The position numbers were made by a program, and so were the translations under genes. A stretch of DNA of 64,000 nt from UBA8401 sp041665525 (lineage in GTDB: Bacteria > Bacteroidota > Ignavibacteria > UBA10030 > UBA8401). Of the stretch, positions 1 to 8,479 are shown piece after piece. Every line of letters starts with the position of its first letter. Within the stretch, counting starts at the first letter, position 1. Below the pieces are notes generated by a model. That model did not search any database and was not told the DNA's origin. It saw only the letters and a program-made list of their open reading frames with translations. Location of the stretch: positions 1 through 64,000 of the forward strand of contig JBAYIS010000001.1 in NCBI GenBank assembly GCA_041665525.1, in the 5' to 3' direction.

Positions 1-1157
1 GCAAATGCAAAATGATTATTCCAGAAGGAATGATCGGCGCTTTCAAAGAGGTGTATCAGTTGTTCTGTTTTTGAATCGTGAGCCGAGTATTTTCCGCTGA
101 TGATCGTTACAATCGACCTAAAGTGCGAACGATGGAGAAGATCGTTCAGGAATGACGCTGCGGCGGCGATCCTGATGGTCGGGAAATTTGCCGGACGTGT
201 AGGAGAAAAATTCCACTCTGTCGCGTCGATGGAATGGAAGGAAATCCGATGGGGTAATTCATTCCAGGCTGAGTGAATGGAATGAATATACAGTTTCGAG
301 TCTTGATCGCGTACATCGCTGATTGCCGGGAGCAATCCCGAAGCAGTAAACAGTATTGCTTCGATTTGTTGAAGAGTCAATTTTGCTCCCCAATCCTGCT
401 GCACCTGCAATAACCGAAGAATGGAAACATGCTCCGCAAGCATTTTCATCGGCCTGCGGTTGTTTGAATATCCGAGACAGTCCATTACTTCTTCGTAGAG
501 CAATTGTTCCCATGCATGTCTCTGTTTGTATAACGATCCATCAAACGTTCCTCCCGGAAGAGGAATGTCTTCCAGCATATCGCCGTACCATTCACCAGGC
601 TCACCCACGATGCGAGGATCATTTTGTATAATCTCTCGCAAACGGTCCGAAAGACGGGAGATTTTATCATGCAGCCGTTCACGATACATCGTACGGATCC
701 AGGTCTGCAACAGGTCTGCAGCGATCGTATCGTTGCAGTGCGCACACGGAAGTTTATTTGTTTTTGAAGCGTATTCTTCCCGTTTCAATTGATCAGCGAT
801 ACTGTCAAGGGAGGTGAAGAGAAAAGGCTCCAGAACCACCGTGGGAATATCCCTGCCGCTCTGTGACGTGGTCTTTTCCGCTGTTCCTGAAAATACAATG
901 TGAAGGATTACAGAATTATAGTTCTGGTCATGCTGATGGTGATGCAGTTTCCAATCGTTGGTGGATCTGTGAAACTCAATATCACCCGAATATTTCCTGC
1001 CGTCCAGCTCTATCCTGGCGTTGCGGAAGTCGGGTCCGCTAATGCGGGAGAGTGTTCCAGGATCTACAATCAGCACTGCCCGTCCGTCCGTTGTGGTCAA
1101 ACGGGAAGTGTCGAACATTTGTTTGGTCCAGATATGTCGCAGCAGGTCTTCGTGCAT
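1..1157 (-). CDS. DUF2851 family protein, 3' end outside window
   Basis: This minus-strand frame stays open from an ATG at 1157 to the window edge (385 codons), so the C-terminus is missing. The translation starts MHEDLLRHIWTKQMFD and continues with SGPDFRNARIELDG and GDIEFHRSTNDWKLH. That N-terminal pattern is the one I know from DUF2851, a family of roughly 400-450 aa soluble proteins common in Bacteroidota and of unknown biochemical role. A CAHC motif lies near residue 140. An in-frame stop a short way upstream of the ATG limits the start choice. The gene lies 58 nt downstream of pyrF on the same strand and is probably co-transcribed with pyrF and the S9 peptidase. Family assignment is fairly sure; function is unknown. 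Confidence 0.8.
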   Translation of the reverse strand, partial: MHEDLLRHIWTKQMFDTSRLTTTDGRAVLIVDPGTLSRISGPDFRNARIELDGRKYSGDIEFHRSTNDWKLHHHQHDQNYNSVILHIVFSGTAEKTTSQSGRDIPTVVLEPFLFTSLDSIADQLKREEYASKTNKLPCAHCNDTIAADLLQTWIRTMYRERLHDKISRLSDRLREIIQNDPRIVGEPGEWYGDMLEDIPLPGGTFDGSLYKQRHAWEQLLYEEVMDCLGYSNNRRPMKMLAEHVSILRLLQVQQDWGAKLTLQQIEAILFTASGLLPAISDVRDQDSKLYIHSIHSAWNELPHRISFHSIDATEWNFSPTRPANFPTIRIAAAASFLNDLLHRSHFRSIVTIISGKYSAHDSKTEQLIHLFESADHSFWNNHFAF

Positions 1158-1215
1158 CGAATGTGAATTCGCCGCTGCAGTTACCGTTTGGGTGAAGCGA
1201 TGGTCTGGTCAGCGG

Positions 1216-2034
1216 CTAGTAGTAGGTGTTTCTGAAAAAATTTATTTCATTGTTCAGTTTCAGCGCTTCGCTGCGGGCGGCAGCATCAAAATCCTTGCCG
1301 GTTGAAGCATAGAGTATGCTTCTGCTGGCATTGATCAGCACTCCGAAACCTTCCGAAGTGCATCCGAACTTGATCACATCCTCAACGGAACCTCCCTGTG
1401 CTCCGATCCCGGGGACAAGGAAGGGGATCGTGGGAGCAAGTTTCCGCACTGTGTGAATGTCCGATGATTTTGTCGCACCGACGACGAAACCGAGATTCGC
1501 ATTTGTCGTCCAAGACTGCGATGTTTTTACCACTTCTTCAAACAACCGCCGTTTTCCGATCTGTTGATACTGAAAATCAAATGCGCCTTGATTGGAAGTG
1601 AGTGCAAGCAGAAAAACTCCCTTTCCTTTTTGCTCCAGGAACGGCTGAACAGAATCTTTTCCCATATATGGAGCGACGGTGATACTGTCGAATCCCATGC
1701 CGTTCAATATCGCATCGGCATACTGTTTGGAAGTATTTCCAATATCACCCCGTTTTGCATCGGCAATTGTTAGAATGGTAGAAGGGATTAAAGCCCGGGT
1801 CTTTTCGATAATCGACCATCCTTCTTTTCCCATTGCCTCATAAAATGCGAAGTTGATCTTGTACGCACAGGCAAGGTCCTTTGTGGCAGCGATAATCCGC
1901 TTGTTGAACTCCAGCACTCCGTTCTTATGGGAACGGAGTGCGGCCGGGAGTTTGGCAGCATCGGAATCAAGTCCGACGCAAAGAAATGAATCTGTTTTTT
2001 TTTGAATTTCAATAATGCGGGAAGAGAATGTCAT
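1216..2034 (-). CDS. pyrF: Orotidine 5'-phosphate decarboxylase (type 2 subfamily)
   Basis: PyrF removes CO2 from orotidine 5'-phosphate to give UMP, the last step of de novo pyrimidine synthesis, in the cytoplasm. The 272-aa protein has the catalytic signature ADAKRGDIGN near residues 91-100 (Asp92, Lys94) and a VPGIGAQGG phosphate-binding loop toward the C-terminus. Both the sequence and the length fit the type 2 subfamily. The start ATG at 2034 is 3 nt after the stop of the upstream S9 peptidase gene, so the two are likely co-transcribed. The gene is about 50 kb away from the pyrR-pyrB-pyrC operon in this window and on the opposite strand, so it is not under that operon's attenuator. Confidence 0.95.
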   Translation of the reverse strand: MTFSSRIIEIQKKTDSFLCVGLDSDAAKLPAALRSHKNGVLEFNKRIIAATKDLACAYKINFAFYEAMGKEGWSIIEKTRALIPSTILTIADAKRGDIGNTSKQYADAILNGMGFDSITVAPYMGKDSVQPFLEQKGKGVFLLALTSNQGAFDFQYQQIGKRRLFEEVVKTSQSWTTNANLGFVVGATKSSDIHTVRKLAPTIPFLVPGIGAQGGSVEDVIKFGCTSEGFGVLINASRSILYASTGKDFDAAARSEALKLNNEINFFRNTYY

Positions 2035-2037
2035 AGA

Positions 2038-4083
2038 TTATTTCAGATAGTCTTTCAGCCAATCAAAGATTGTGTTGTGCCACATTTCGGAATTCTGCGG
2101 TTTCAATACCCAGTGTCCCTCATCCGGAAAATAGAGGAGTTTGGATGGAATGCCTTTCCGTTGAAGCGCTGTGAACAGTGCGAAGCCTTCGCCGACCGGA
2201 ACGCGGAAATCGAGTTCATTATGGATGATGAGTGTCGGAGTTTTGAAATTCTTTGCATAGACATGCGGCGAGAACTTGTCATAGTTCTCGGTTTCCCACG
2301 GAATGCCATGTTCCCATTCATCGAACCATGTTTCTTCCGTCACACCGTACATGGAATGAAAATTATACACTCCGTCGTGGCACACCAGCGTTTTAAATTT
2401 GTCCGTGTGTCCATTCAGCCAGTTCATCATATACCCGCCGTAGCTAGCTCCGGCTGCTGCCATTTTTTCGGTGTTCACATACGGGAGTTTTTCCATGTAT
2501 GCGACTCCGTTCATCACATCGGTAAAGACCTTGCCGCCCCAGTCGCGGGAGATCTCGTCCGTGAACTGTTGTCCGAATCCAGTCGAACCCCGAGGATTGG
2601 GAAGTGCAACCACATATCCCTGCGCTGCCCACAATTGCTGGTTCCAGCGATACGACCAGCTGTTGCCGAATGCACCCTGCGGTCCGCCGTGCACCCAATA
2701 GACGAGCGGATATTTTTTATTTGCGTCGAAAAAGGGAGGTTTCACGATCCACATCTGCACTTTTGTTCCGCCGGCTCCATCAAACCAAACATATTCCGGC
2801 GCGGACATTTCGATCTGTGCAAAGAGCGCATCATTTACATGCGTCAACTGTTTTGCCTTGGTACCGGTGCTGCTTGCAGACCAGATCTCGACAGGACGGG
2901 ACATTGTCTGATGGGAGAAAATAAGTAATTTCCCATCAGCGGAGATACTGACATCGCCATTGCCGGCGTTGTCGAACACTTTCTTCACTGCGCCGTCGAT
3001 TCCGATAGACCAGAGCGGAGTATTCGCTTTTTCTTCAGCAGACGTGTAGATGGTTTTATTGTCATTGGCCCATGTGAAGGCATCAACATTTGTGTCGAAA
3101 TTGGGCGTCAAGCTTTTCGTAGTTCCTGCTGCACGGTCATACAGCATCAGCTGCCAGCGGTCTGCTTCGAAACCGGCACGAGACTGCGCGCGATACGCAA
3201 TATATTTTCCATTCGGAGAGTATTGCGGGAAGACATCAGCTGCAGCATTGGTGGTGATCTGTTTTCGTTCGCCGGTGAATAGATTTATGGTTAGGATATC
3301 ATGATTGGTGCTCCATGATTCTTCCTGTACCGGAACAGGTGTTGCCGTAAAAGCAATCTCTTTTCCATCCGGTGAAAAACTGAAATCATCACCGGTAGAA
3401 AATGTGGAAGAGGTGGGAACGGCATCCCTGTCGCCGGGAGTGACATTCCTCGGGTTTGTACCGTCTGCATTAATGACAAAAATATGCTGACGTTTATCAT
3501 CTACCCAACTATCCCAATGCCGGTACAACAATTTTGTCAGGACACGACCCTTCATCTTACTGTTGTCGCGCGCTTCCTGTTTTTGTTTGTTCAATGCATC
3601 GGCTTCGGCGAACGGTTTGTCCGAGAATTCGGGAAAGACTGCGGAGATGAAGCCGAGTTTTTGCCCCTCCGGCGACCAAATGGCACCACTCGCTTCGGTA
3701 GAGATGTTCGTTACTTGTTTTGTTTCGCCGGTAGAAACATTGATAATATAGATTTGCATTGAATTGTTCCGGTTGGACTCGAAGGCGATTGATTTTCCAT
3801 CCGGTGACCAGCGTGGATGACGGTCCGCTTTCGGTGCATTCGTCAGTTGTTTTGCATCTCCTCCAACTGCCGGGATAAGCCAGATGTCCGTGTTCGTTCT
3901 GTTTGCATCTTTGTCCACAACACCCACAACAAAGGCAACGGTCTTGCCGTCCGGCGATAATTGCGGGTCGCTCACCCGTTGAATTGCAAAAAGGTCGTTG
4001 AGCTGCAGCGCACGTTTTTCCTGTGCAAGAGAACTGCTGAGTGACGTAAGAAGCAGGAGAAAGAATATTGTCAAGCGTTTCAT
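2038..4083 (-). CDS. Exported S9-family prolyl oligopeptidase (DPP5/acylaminoacyl-peptidase type)
   Basis: A 681-aa serine peptidase, probably periplasmic, that would release dipeptides or acyl-amino acids from oligopeptides. Residues 1-20 form a signal peptide (basic start, leucine-rich core, cut after SLAQ). The N-terminal half is a beta-propeller of PD40/WD40-like repeats (LSPDGKTVAF, WSPDGKSIAF, FSPDGKEIAF). The C-terminal alpha/beta hydrolase domain has the nucleophile elbow GASYGGY with Ser547, Asp625 in HNELDFRVP and His657 in DEGHW, a complete triad. The overall layout resembles DPP5. The gene is first in a tight minus-strand run with pyrF and the DUF2851 gene, which have no obvious functional link to it. 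Exact substrate preference cannot be read from the sequence. Confidence 0.92.
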   Translation of the reverse strand: MKRLTIFFLLLLTSLSSSLAQEKRALQLNDLFAIQRVSDPQLSPDGKTVAFVVGVVDKDANRTNTDIWLIPAVGGDAKQLTNAPKADRHPRWSPDGKSIAFESNRNNSMQIYIINVSTGETKQVTNISTEASGAIWSPEGQKLGFISAVFPEFSDKPFAEADALNKQKQEARDNSKMKGRVLTKLLYRHWDSWVDDKRQHIFVINADGTNPRNVTPGDRDAVPTSSTFSTGDDFSFSPDGKEIAFTATPVPVQEESWSTNHDILTINLFTGERKQITTNAAADVFPQYSPNGKYIAYRAQSRAGFEADRWQLMLYDRAAGTTKSLTPNFDTNVDAFTWANDNKTIYTSAEEKANTPLWSIGIDGAVKKVFDNAGNGDVSISADGKLLIFSHQTMSRPVEIWSASSTGTKAKQLTHVNDALFAQIEMSAPEYVWFDGAGGTKVQMWIVKPPFFDANKKYPLVYWVHGGPQGAFGNSWSYRWNQQLWAAQGYVVALPNPRGSTGFGQQFTDEISRDWGGKVFTDVMNGVAYMEKLPYVNTEKMAAAGASYGGYMMNWLNGHTDKFKTLVCHDGVYNFHSMYGVTEETWFDEWEHGIPWETENYDKFSPHVYAKNFKTPTLIIHNELDFRVPVGEGFALFTALQRKGIPSKLLYFPDEGHWVLKPQNSEMWHNTIFDWLKDYLK

Positions 4084-4411
4084 ACATACCTCGGATTATA
4101 CTGGATGAAATGTGAGTGAATGAAAGTAACGCTAAAAGAGGAGAGAGGCAACGAAGATTCGTTGACAGCAGCGGTGATTTTTGGTAGTGTCGTAATTTGA
4201 AACATAAAATCGTCATGCTGACGAATGTCAGCATGACGTAACATATTCTATTAACACAATGCCTGATTTCTTGCTACTTTCACAAGACATAATAACAGCG
4301 GCGAGGAAACTGAACATTCGTCAAGAAAGTATGCCGATCGTCTTTACTTTCCAGAATAAAAATTCTACTTTTACCCACATTTCTATAACACATCACTACC
4401 AAGGGGCTGCA
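4084..4411. other. Intergenic region between divergent protease genes
   Basis: This 328-nt stretch separates the S9 peptidase (minus) from the M16 protease (plus). It contains the MITE-like element at 4187-4257. An open frame upstream of and in frame with the M16 gene (from 4259) would add 51 residues before the signal peptide. I reject that start because the true signal peptide begins at 4412 with a good ribosome site, AAGGGG, at 4401-4406. The promoters of both genes must lie here, but I could not pick one out with confidence. Confidence 0.6.
4187..4257. repeat. MITE-like palindromic repeat, compact copy
   Basis: The outer ends are GTGTCGTAAT (4187-4196) and ATTAACAC (4250-4257), which form a short imperfect terminal inverted repeat. 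The core is a perfect 12-bp hairpin: CGTCATGCTGAC at 4211-4222, loop GAAT, and its reverse complement at 4227-4238. A longer relative with the same ends and the same core word ATGCTGACGAATGTCAGC lies at 51309-51422. There is no coding capacity, so it would need a transposase in trans if it is mobile. Confidence 0.65.
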
Positions 4412-5782
4412 ATGCGAAAACAATTCTTTGTTTTGCTCATCATCGCCGGGTCGGTCGCTTCGCAAACCGTGAGGATCAATGTTCCGTACGAACAGTTTAC
4501 GTTGAAGAACGGATTGAATGTAATCCTGCATGTCGATAAGACCACACCGACTGTTTCCGTCAACGAATGGTTCCATGTCGGATCGGGATATGAGAAGAAG
4601 GGCCGTACAGGATTTGCACATTTGTTCGAACACATCATGTTCGAAGGGTCGAAGAATGTGCCCGAAGGAAAATTTGACGAATGGCTGGAAGCGGCAGGAG
4701 GATCGAATAATGGTTCCACGAACGTGGATCGTACCATTTATTTCGAGGATATCCCGAGCAATGCTCTCGAGCTGTCGCTCTTTCTGGATTCGGACAGGAT
4801 GGGTTTTCTCCTGGACGATATGTCGCAAGGGAAACTGGACGGACAGCGCGACGTTGTGAAGAATGAACGCCGGCAATCGTATGAAAATCGTCCGTACGGT
4901 TACGCGTTCCTGATGATCTTCGAGTCGCTCTACCCGCAATCGCATCCTTATAGCTGGCCCACCATCGGCAGTATGGCGGATCTTTCCGCCGCATCGTTGG
5001 AAGATGTGAAGGAGTTTTTCAGGACGTATTACGCACCGAACAATGCAAGCCTCTCCATTGCCGGCGACATCGATGTTCCGAAGACGAAGATGATGGTGGA
5101 AAAATGGTTCAACGAAGTCCCAATGGGAAAACCGGTGCCGCAGCAGGATCGGTCTGTGGCGGTATTACATGAAGAAAAACGTATGACCATCGAGGATCGT
5201 GTGCAGCTGCCGAGAATCTACATGGCGTGGCATTCACCGGCGTCTCTCACCCCCGGCGATGCGGAATTGGATTTACTTGCTTCCGTTCTTGCAGGCGGAA
5301 AGAACTCACGTCTGTATAAAAAATTAGTGTACGATATGCAGATTGCACAGGATGTTTCCGCATTCCAATCCTCCGCGAAGCTCGGATCGCAATTCATCAT
5401 CATCAGCACGGCAAGGGCGGGACATACTCTGGCAGAGATCGAACAGGTGATCCAGGAAGAGTTGAATCAGATTAAAGCACAAACGCCGGCGGCGCGCGAG
5501 CTGGAACGTTCCCGGAATCAATACGAAGCCAGTTTTATCGAACGGCTGGAGTCCATCAACGGAAAAGCAGATATGCTGAACAACTATTATTATCTCACCG
5601 GCAACCCGGATTATTTTAATGAGGATCTCGCACGTTATTACGCGATCGATCCGCAGGATATTTCGACCGTCGCAACTCGATACCTGAAAGATGATGCACG
5701 GGTAGTGCTCAGCTTTGTCCCCAAAGGGAAAACTGAACTTGCCGCAAAGAATTCACCGGTCGTCAGCACGGAGGGAAAATGA
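4412..5782 (+). CDS. Exported M16-family zinc metalloprotease, catalytic member
   Basis: A 456-aa insulinase-like (pitrilysin family M16) zinc endopeptidase, predicted periplasmic. Residues 1-18 are a signal peptide. The inverted zinc motif HLFEH is at residues 70-74, and the third ligand is probably Glu152 in the NERRQ segment 78 residues later, so the catalytic site is complete. Two M16 half-domains are present (the C-terminal half starts around residue 170). The start at 4412 is preferred over the in-frame ATG at 4259 because it has AAGGGG 5 nt upstream and places the signal peptide first. The stop overlaps the ATG of the next M16 gene (ATGA), which indicates translational coupling and probably a heterodimer like mitochondrial MPP alpha/beta. 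Confidence 0.93.
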   Translation: MRKQFFVLLIIAGSVASQTVRINVPYEQFTLKNGLNVILHVDKTTPTVSVNEWFHVGSGYEKKGRTGFAHLFEHIMFEGSKNVPEGKFDEWLEAAGGSNNGSTNVDRTIYFEDIPSNALELSLFLDSDRMGFLLDDMSQGKLDGQRDVVKNERRQSYENRPYGYAFLMIFESLYPQSHPYSWPTIGSMADLSAASLEDVKEFFRTYYAPNNASLSIAGDIDVPKTKMMVEKWFNEVPMGKPVPQQDRSVAVLHEEKRMTIEDRVQLPRIYMAWHSPASLTPGDAELDLLASVLAGGKNSRLYKKLVYDMQIAQDVSAFQSSAKLGSQFIIISTARAGHTLAEIEQVIQEELNQIKAQTPAARELERSRNQYEASFIERLESINGKADMLNNYYYLTGNPDYFNEDLARYYAIDPQDISTVATRYLKDDARVVLSFVPKGKTELAAKNSPVVSTEGK

Positions 5783-7308
5783 AAACAATCAATAAAGAAC
5801 AATTGACAATGGACAATGGTCAATTGTCAATGAACAGTATCCATTATCCATTATCCATTACCAAATTGTTTCGCTCAAACTTCTTCATTCTTCTTTTCCT
5901 CGTTGGTTCAGTTTCTGTGAATGCGCAATTGCCGGATCGGACGAAACCGCCTGCGCTTGGACCGACCCCATCCTTAAAAGTGAACGCACTTCAAAAGTTT
6001 ACGTTAAGCAATGGACTGCAGGTTGTGGTGTATGAAAAAAAGGAAGTGCCAATCATCCAATTGAATCTGGTTGTGAAAGCAGGTAGTGTCAATGAGACAT
6101 CGGATAAACTCGGACTGGCCGGCATGACGGCGAATATGATGGATGAAGGTGCGGCGGGAAAATCTTCTCTCGAGCTTTCTGATGAAATCGATTTCCTCGG
6201 AGCGGATATCGGAGCAAGCGGCGGACTGCACAACAGCGGCGTGACGCTCCGTTCCACAGTATCAAAATTCGACGCCGCATTGAAACTGTTTTCAGATATT
6301 CTGTTGCACCCCGATTTCCCGGCGGCGGAATTGGAACGATTGAAGAAACAGTATATCACCTCGTTGTTTCAGGGCTTCGATCAACCCCGGGTGATCGCCG
6401 CCGCCGCAACGTCCAGCCTCGTCTTTGGCAAGGATCATCAATATGGCAGAACTTCAGCGGGGGACGAGAAAACGATCTCTTCTTTCACAGTGGAAGACAT
6501 GAAAAATTTTCACTCCACGTATTATCGTCCGAACAATTCTTTTCTTGTTGTGGTTGGCGATGTGAATGCGAAAGAGATTATTATAAAATTGGAATCCGCA
6601 CTTGGCGGATGGCAGAAAGGGGAATCGAAACCTGCCACTGTTCCTAAATCAAAACAAGTTGACGGCAGAAAAATCTATCTGATCGACAAACCGGAAGCCG
6701 CACAATCAGTGATTCGCGTCTGCCGCATTGGTGTGGACCGGATGTCTCAGGACTATTTTCCAATCCTGGTAATGAACACCATCCTTGGCGGTTCCTTTAC
6801 TTCCCGGCTTAATTCGAATCTTCGTGAAAAGAACGGATATGCCTATGGTGCAAGTTCCGGATTTTCCATGCGTCCCGTTCCGGGTCCGTTCACTGCTGCA
6901 TCGGATGTGCAAACGGATAAGACCGACAAAGCACTTCAAGAATTCATGAATGAATTGAACGGTATTTCCAAACCAGTTTCCGAAGAGGAGTTGATCAAAG
7001 CGAAAAACTACATCGCCCTCGGATTCCCGGATAATTTCAGCAGTGTCGGTTCCATTGCATATCAAATCGGCGAAATGATCGATTATGGATTACCGGAGAA
7101 TTATTTCAATGACTATATCGGCAAGGTTATGGCTGTAACGAAAGACGACGTACGCCGGGTGGCAAAGAAATATATCGATACGGATGATCTTGCGATTATT
7201 ATTGTTGGTGATAAAGCGAAAGTAGAGAAGGGTCTAAAAGAAACGAAAATCGGGAAGATTATTAATCTGGTTCCGACCGACGTGCTCGGACCGATGCCGA
7301 AGCTGTGA
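5779..7308 (+). CDS. Exported M16-family protein, zinc site lost (partner subunit)
   Basis: A 509-aa M16 fold with signal peptide and two half-domains. Where the preceding protease has HLFEH, this protein reads GMTAN: the ligands align as His to Gly115, Glu to Ala118 and His to Asn119, so it cannot bind the catalytic zinc. Family knowledge: non-catalytic M16 chains pair with a catalytic chain and help bind substrate. The overlapping start (ATGA at 5779) supports a stoichiometric pair. The first 30 or so residues are coded by a short-repeat tract (5799-5861). The hydrophobic signal core begins only at about residue 32, so translation may really start at one of the later in-frame ATGs (5809 or 5830). 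Confidence 0.9.
   Translation: MKTINKEQLTMDNGQLSMNSIHYPLSITKLFRSNFFILLFLVGSVSVNAQLPDRTKPPALGPTPSLKVNALQKFTLSNGLQVVVYEKKEVPIIQLNLVVKAGSVNETSDKLGLAGMTANMMDEGAAGKSSLELSDEIDFLGADIGASGGLHNSGVTLRSTVSKFDAALKLFSDILLHPDFPAAELERLKKQYITSLFQGFDQPRVIAAAATSSLVFGKDHQYGRTSAGDEKTISSFTVEDMKNFHSTYYRPNNSFLVVVGDVNAKEIIIKLESALGGWQKGESKPATVPKSKQVDGRKIYLIDKPEAAQSVIRVCRIGVDRMSQDYFPILVMNTILGGSFTSRLNSNLREKNGYAYGASSGFSMRPVPGPFTAASDVQTDKTDKALQEFMNELNGISKPVSEEELIKAKNYIALGFPDNFSSVGSIAYQIGEMIDYGLPENYFNDYIGKVMAVTKDDVRRVAKKYIDTDDLAIIIVGDKAKVEKGLKETKIGKIINLVPTDVLGPMPKL
5799..5861. repeat. Short-repeat tract inside a 5' coding region
   Basis: The tract holds an inverted repeat ACAATTGAC (5799-5807) / GTCAATTGT (5819-5827) around ACAATGG units, followed by three tandem ATCCATT-like units (5839-5860). 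Similar AATTGACAATT words occur between genes near 10450 and 16750, so this is a dispersed low-complexity repeat that has entered the start of a gene. Confidence 0.6.
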
Positions 7309-7324
7309 TCAGATTCTTTAAATA

Positions 7325-7400
7325 ATTCCTAAATTCTTATTAATGTTCTGTTGGCCAATGCTGTTTCTCAAGCTGCGGCAGAAAATAAGGATTTAGGAAT
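7325..7400. repeat. Long inverted repeat upstream of nuoJ
   Basis: The arms 7325-7341 (ATTCCTAAATTCTTATT) and 7384-7400 match as reverse complements in 16 of 17 positions and enclose a 42-nt spacer. There is no T-run after the right arm, so it is a poor terminator for the M16 pair. It ends 24 nt before the proposed nuoJ promoter. Confidence 0.6.
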
Positions 7401-7423
7401 TTCTGTTTATTCGCTGAAAACCT

Positions 7424-7455
7424 TTTGCTTATCTTGTGAAGTAACCTTATATTTA
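7424..7455 (+). promoter_or_regulatory. Bacteroidota-type promoter for nuoJKLMN
   Basis: TTTG at 7424-7427, a 20-nt spacer, and TATATTTA at 7448-7455 match the Bacteroidota primary sigma pattern (TTTG-N17..23-TAnnTTTG) except for the last base. It lies 44 nt before the nuoJ start. Confidence 0.55.
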
Positions 7456-7499
7456 CACGTCAATTTTCAGCATTCACTTTAATCAATTCTGTTTTCCCG

Positions 7500-8015
7500 A
7501 TGACATTTGAACAAGGTGTGTTTTATTTTCTTGCTGGCATCACGGTCTTTTCCGCAGTAATGATGCTTCTACAGCGAAATCCGGTCAACAGCGCTCTCTA
7601 TCTTATCCTCAACTTCTTCTGCCTCGGCGGATTATATCTAACCCTTAACGCTCAATTTATCGCTCTCGTGCATATTCTGGTGTACGCCGGTGCCATTATG
7701 GTCCTGTTCCTATTTGTGATCATGCTGCTGAATTTGGGGGATGATAAACGCCTGATAGAACATTTGGGTTTGAGAATGTATCTGGGGATTGCATTCTCCG
7801 TCGGTTTATTATTGGAATTGCTCTATGTGTTCGGCGTCGGCACTCCAACAGCCTATACCCAGCTTTCTCCTGCTTCGGCGGAGATGGGAACGGTGGAATA
7901 TATCGGCACCGTGTTGTTTACGAAATTCCTTTTTCCCTTTGAAATTACATCGTTTCTGCTTCTTGCTGCCATCATCGGCGCAGTATTGCTGGCAAAAAAG
8001 AAATTAGTTCAATAA
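7500..8015 (+). CDS. nuoJ: NADH-quinone oxidoreductase subunit J
   Basis: NuoJ is a small membrane subunit of respiratory complex I (NADH to menaquinone, proton pumping), located between the quinone site and the antiporter-like subunits. The 171-aa protein has about five transmembrane helices and the family segment FIALVHILVYAGAIMVLFLF in the third helix. The length fits the family. It is the first gene of a five-gene membrane-arm run (nuoJ, K, L, M, N) with a promoter directly in front. The genes for the peripheral arm and for NuoA and NuoH are not in this window. Confidence 0.95.
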   Translation: MTFEQGVFYFLAGITVFSAVMMLLQRNPVNSALYLILNFFCLGGLYLTLNAQFIALVHILVYAGAIMVLFLFVIMLLNLGDDKRLIEHLGLRMYLGIAFSVGLLLELLYVFGVGTPTAYTQLSPASAEMGTVEYIGTVLFTKFLFPFEITSFLLLAAIIGAVLLAKKKLVQ

Positions 8016-8022
8016 CAACGAT

Positions 8023-8103
8023 ATTGCGAACGACGGCGAAGTCGGAGTGAAGAAATCCAAAAAATCAATCATGAGATTGTTTTGTTGTTACGCTCCTCGC
8101 AAT
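8023..8103. repeat. Imperfect palindromic repeat between nuoJ and nuoK
   Basis: The element starts with ATTGCGA (8023-8029) and ends with TCGCAAT (8097-8103). The inner arms GGAGTGAAGAAATC and GATTGTTTTGTTGTTACGCTCC are diverged reverse complements. This ATTGCGAGGAGCG...GCAATC style resembles dispersed intergenic repeats seen in many bacterial genomes. It would form a hairpin in the nuo mRNA. Confidence 0.5.
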
Positions 8104-8120
8104 AACTGAGAAATTCAATT

Positions 8121-8423
8121 ATGATCCCATTAAGTCATTATCTCCTGCTTTCGGCATTTTTATTCTCCTGCGGTGTGCTGGGCGTTGTAGTGCGCCGTAA
8201 CGCTATCGTCGTATTCATGTGCATTGAAATGATGTTGAATGCCGTGAATCTTTCCCTGATTGCCTTTGCACAATTTCTCGGCGATGCAACGGGACAAATG
8301 CTGGTTTTTTTCGTGATGGTCGTTGCAGCAGCAGAAGCTGCTGTCGGTCTTGCCATTATCATCTCGCTCTTCCGAAACAAACAGACCGTGAATATCGACG
8401 AGATAAATATCTTAAAGTGGTAA
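8121..8423 (+). CDS. nuoK: NADH-quinone oxidoreductase subunit K
   Basis: NuoK is the three-helix, MrpC-like membrane subunit of complex I. The 100-aa protein has three transmembrane segments and the two conserved glutamates of the family, in FMCIEMMLNAVNLS (helix 2) and AAAEAAVGLAI (helix 3), which belong to the proton path. The length is exactly typical. It follows nuoJ after a 105-nt gap filled by a palindromic repeat and precedes nuoL by 56 nt, so it is part of the same transcription unit. Confidence 0.96.
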   Translation: MIPLSHYLLLSAFLFSCGVLGVVVRRNAIVVFMCIEMMLNAVNLSLIAFAQFLGDATGQMLVFFVMVVAAAEAAVGLAIIISLFRNKQTVNIDEINILKW

Positions 8424-8479
8424 CGATGAATGTGTGCTCTTGTAATTTGATAATTTGATCATTTGCCAATTTGTAACCT

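Noticed and set aside
2002..2928. Long open frame antisense to the S9 peptidase gene
   Set aside because: It overlaps a gene with complete catalytic motifs, its translation has no recognisable domain, and it reflects codon bias of the opposite strand.
4259..4411. 51-residue N-terminal extension of the catalytic M16 protease
   Set aside because: The extension starts at the edge of the repeat element and lies before a clear signal peptide with a good ribosome site at 4401.
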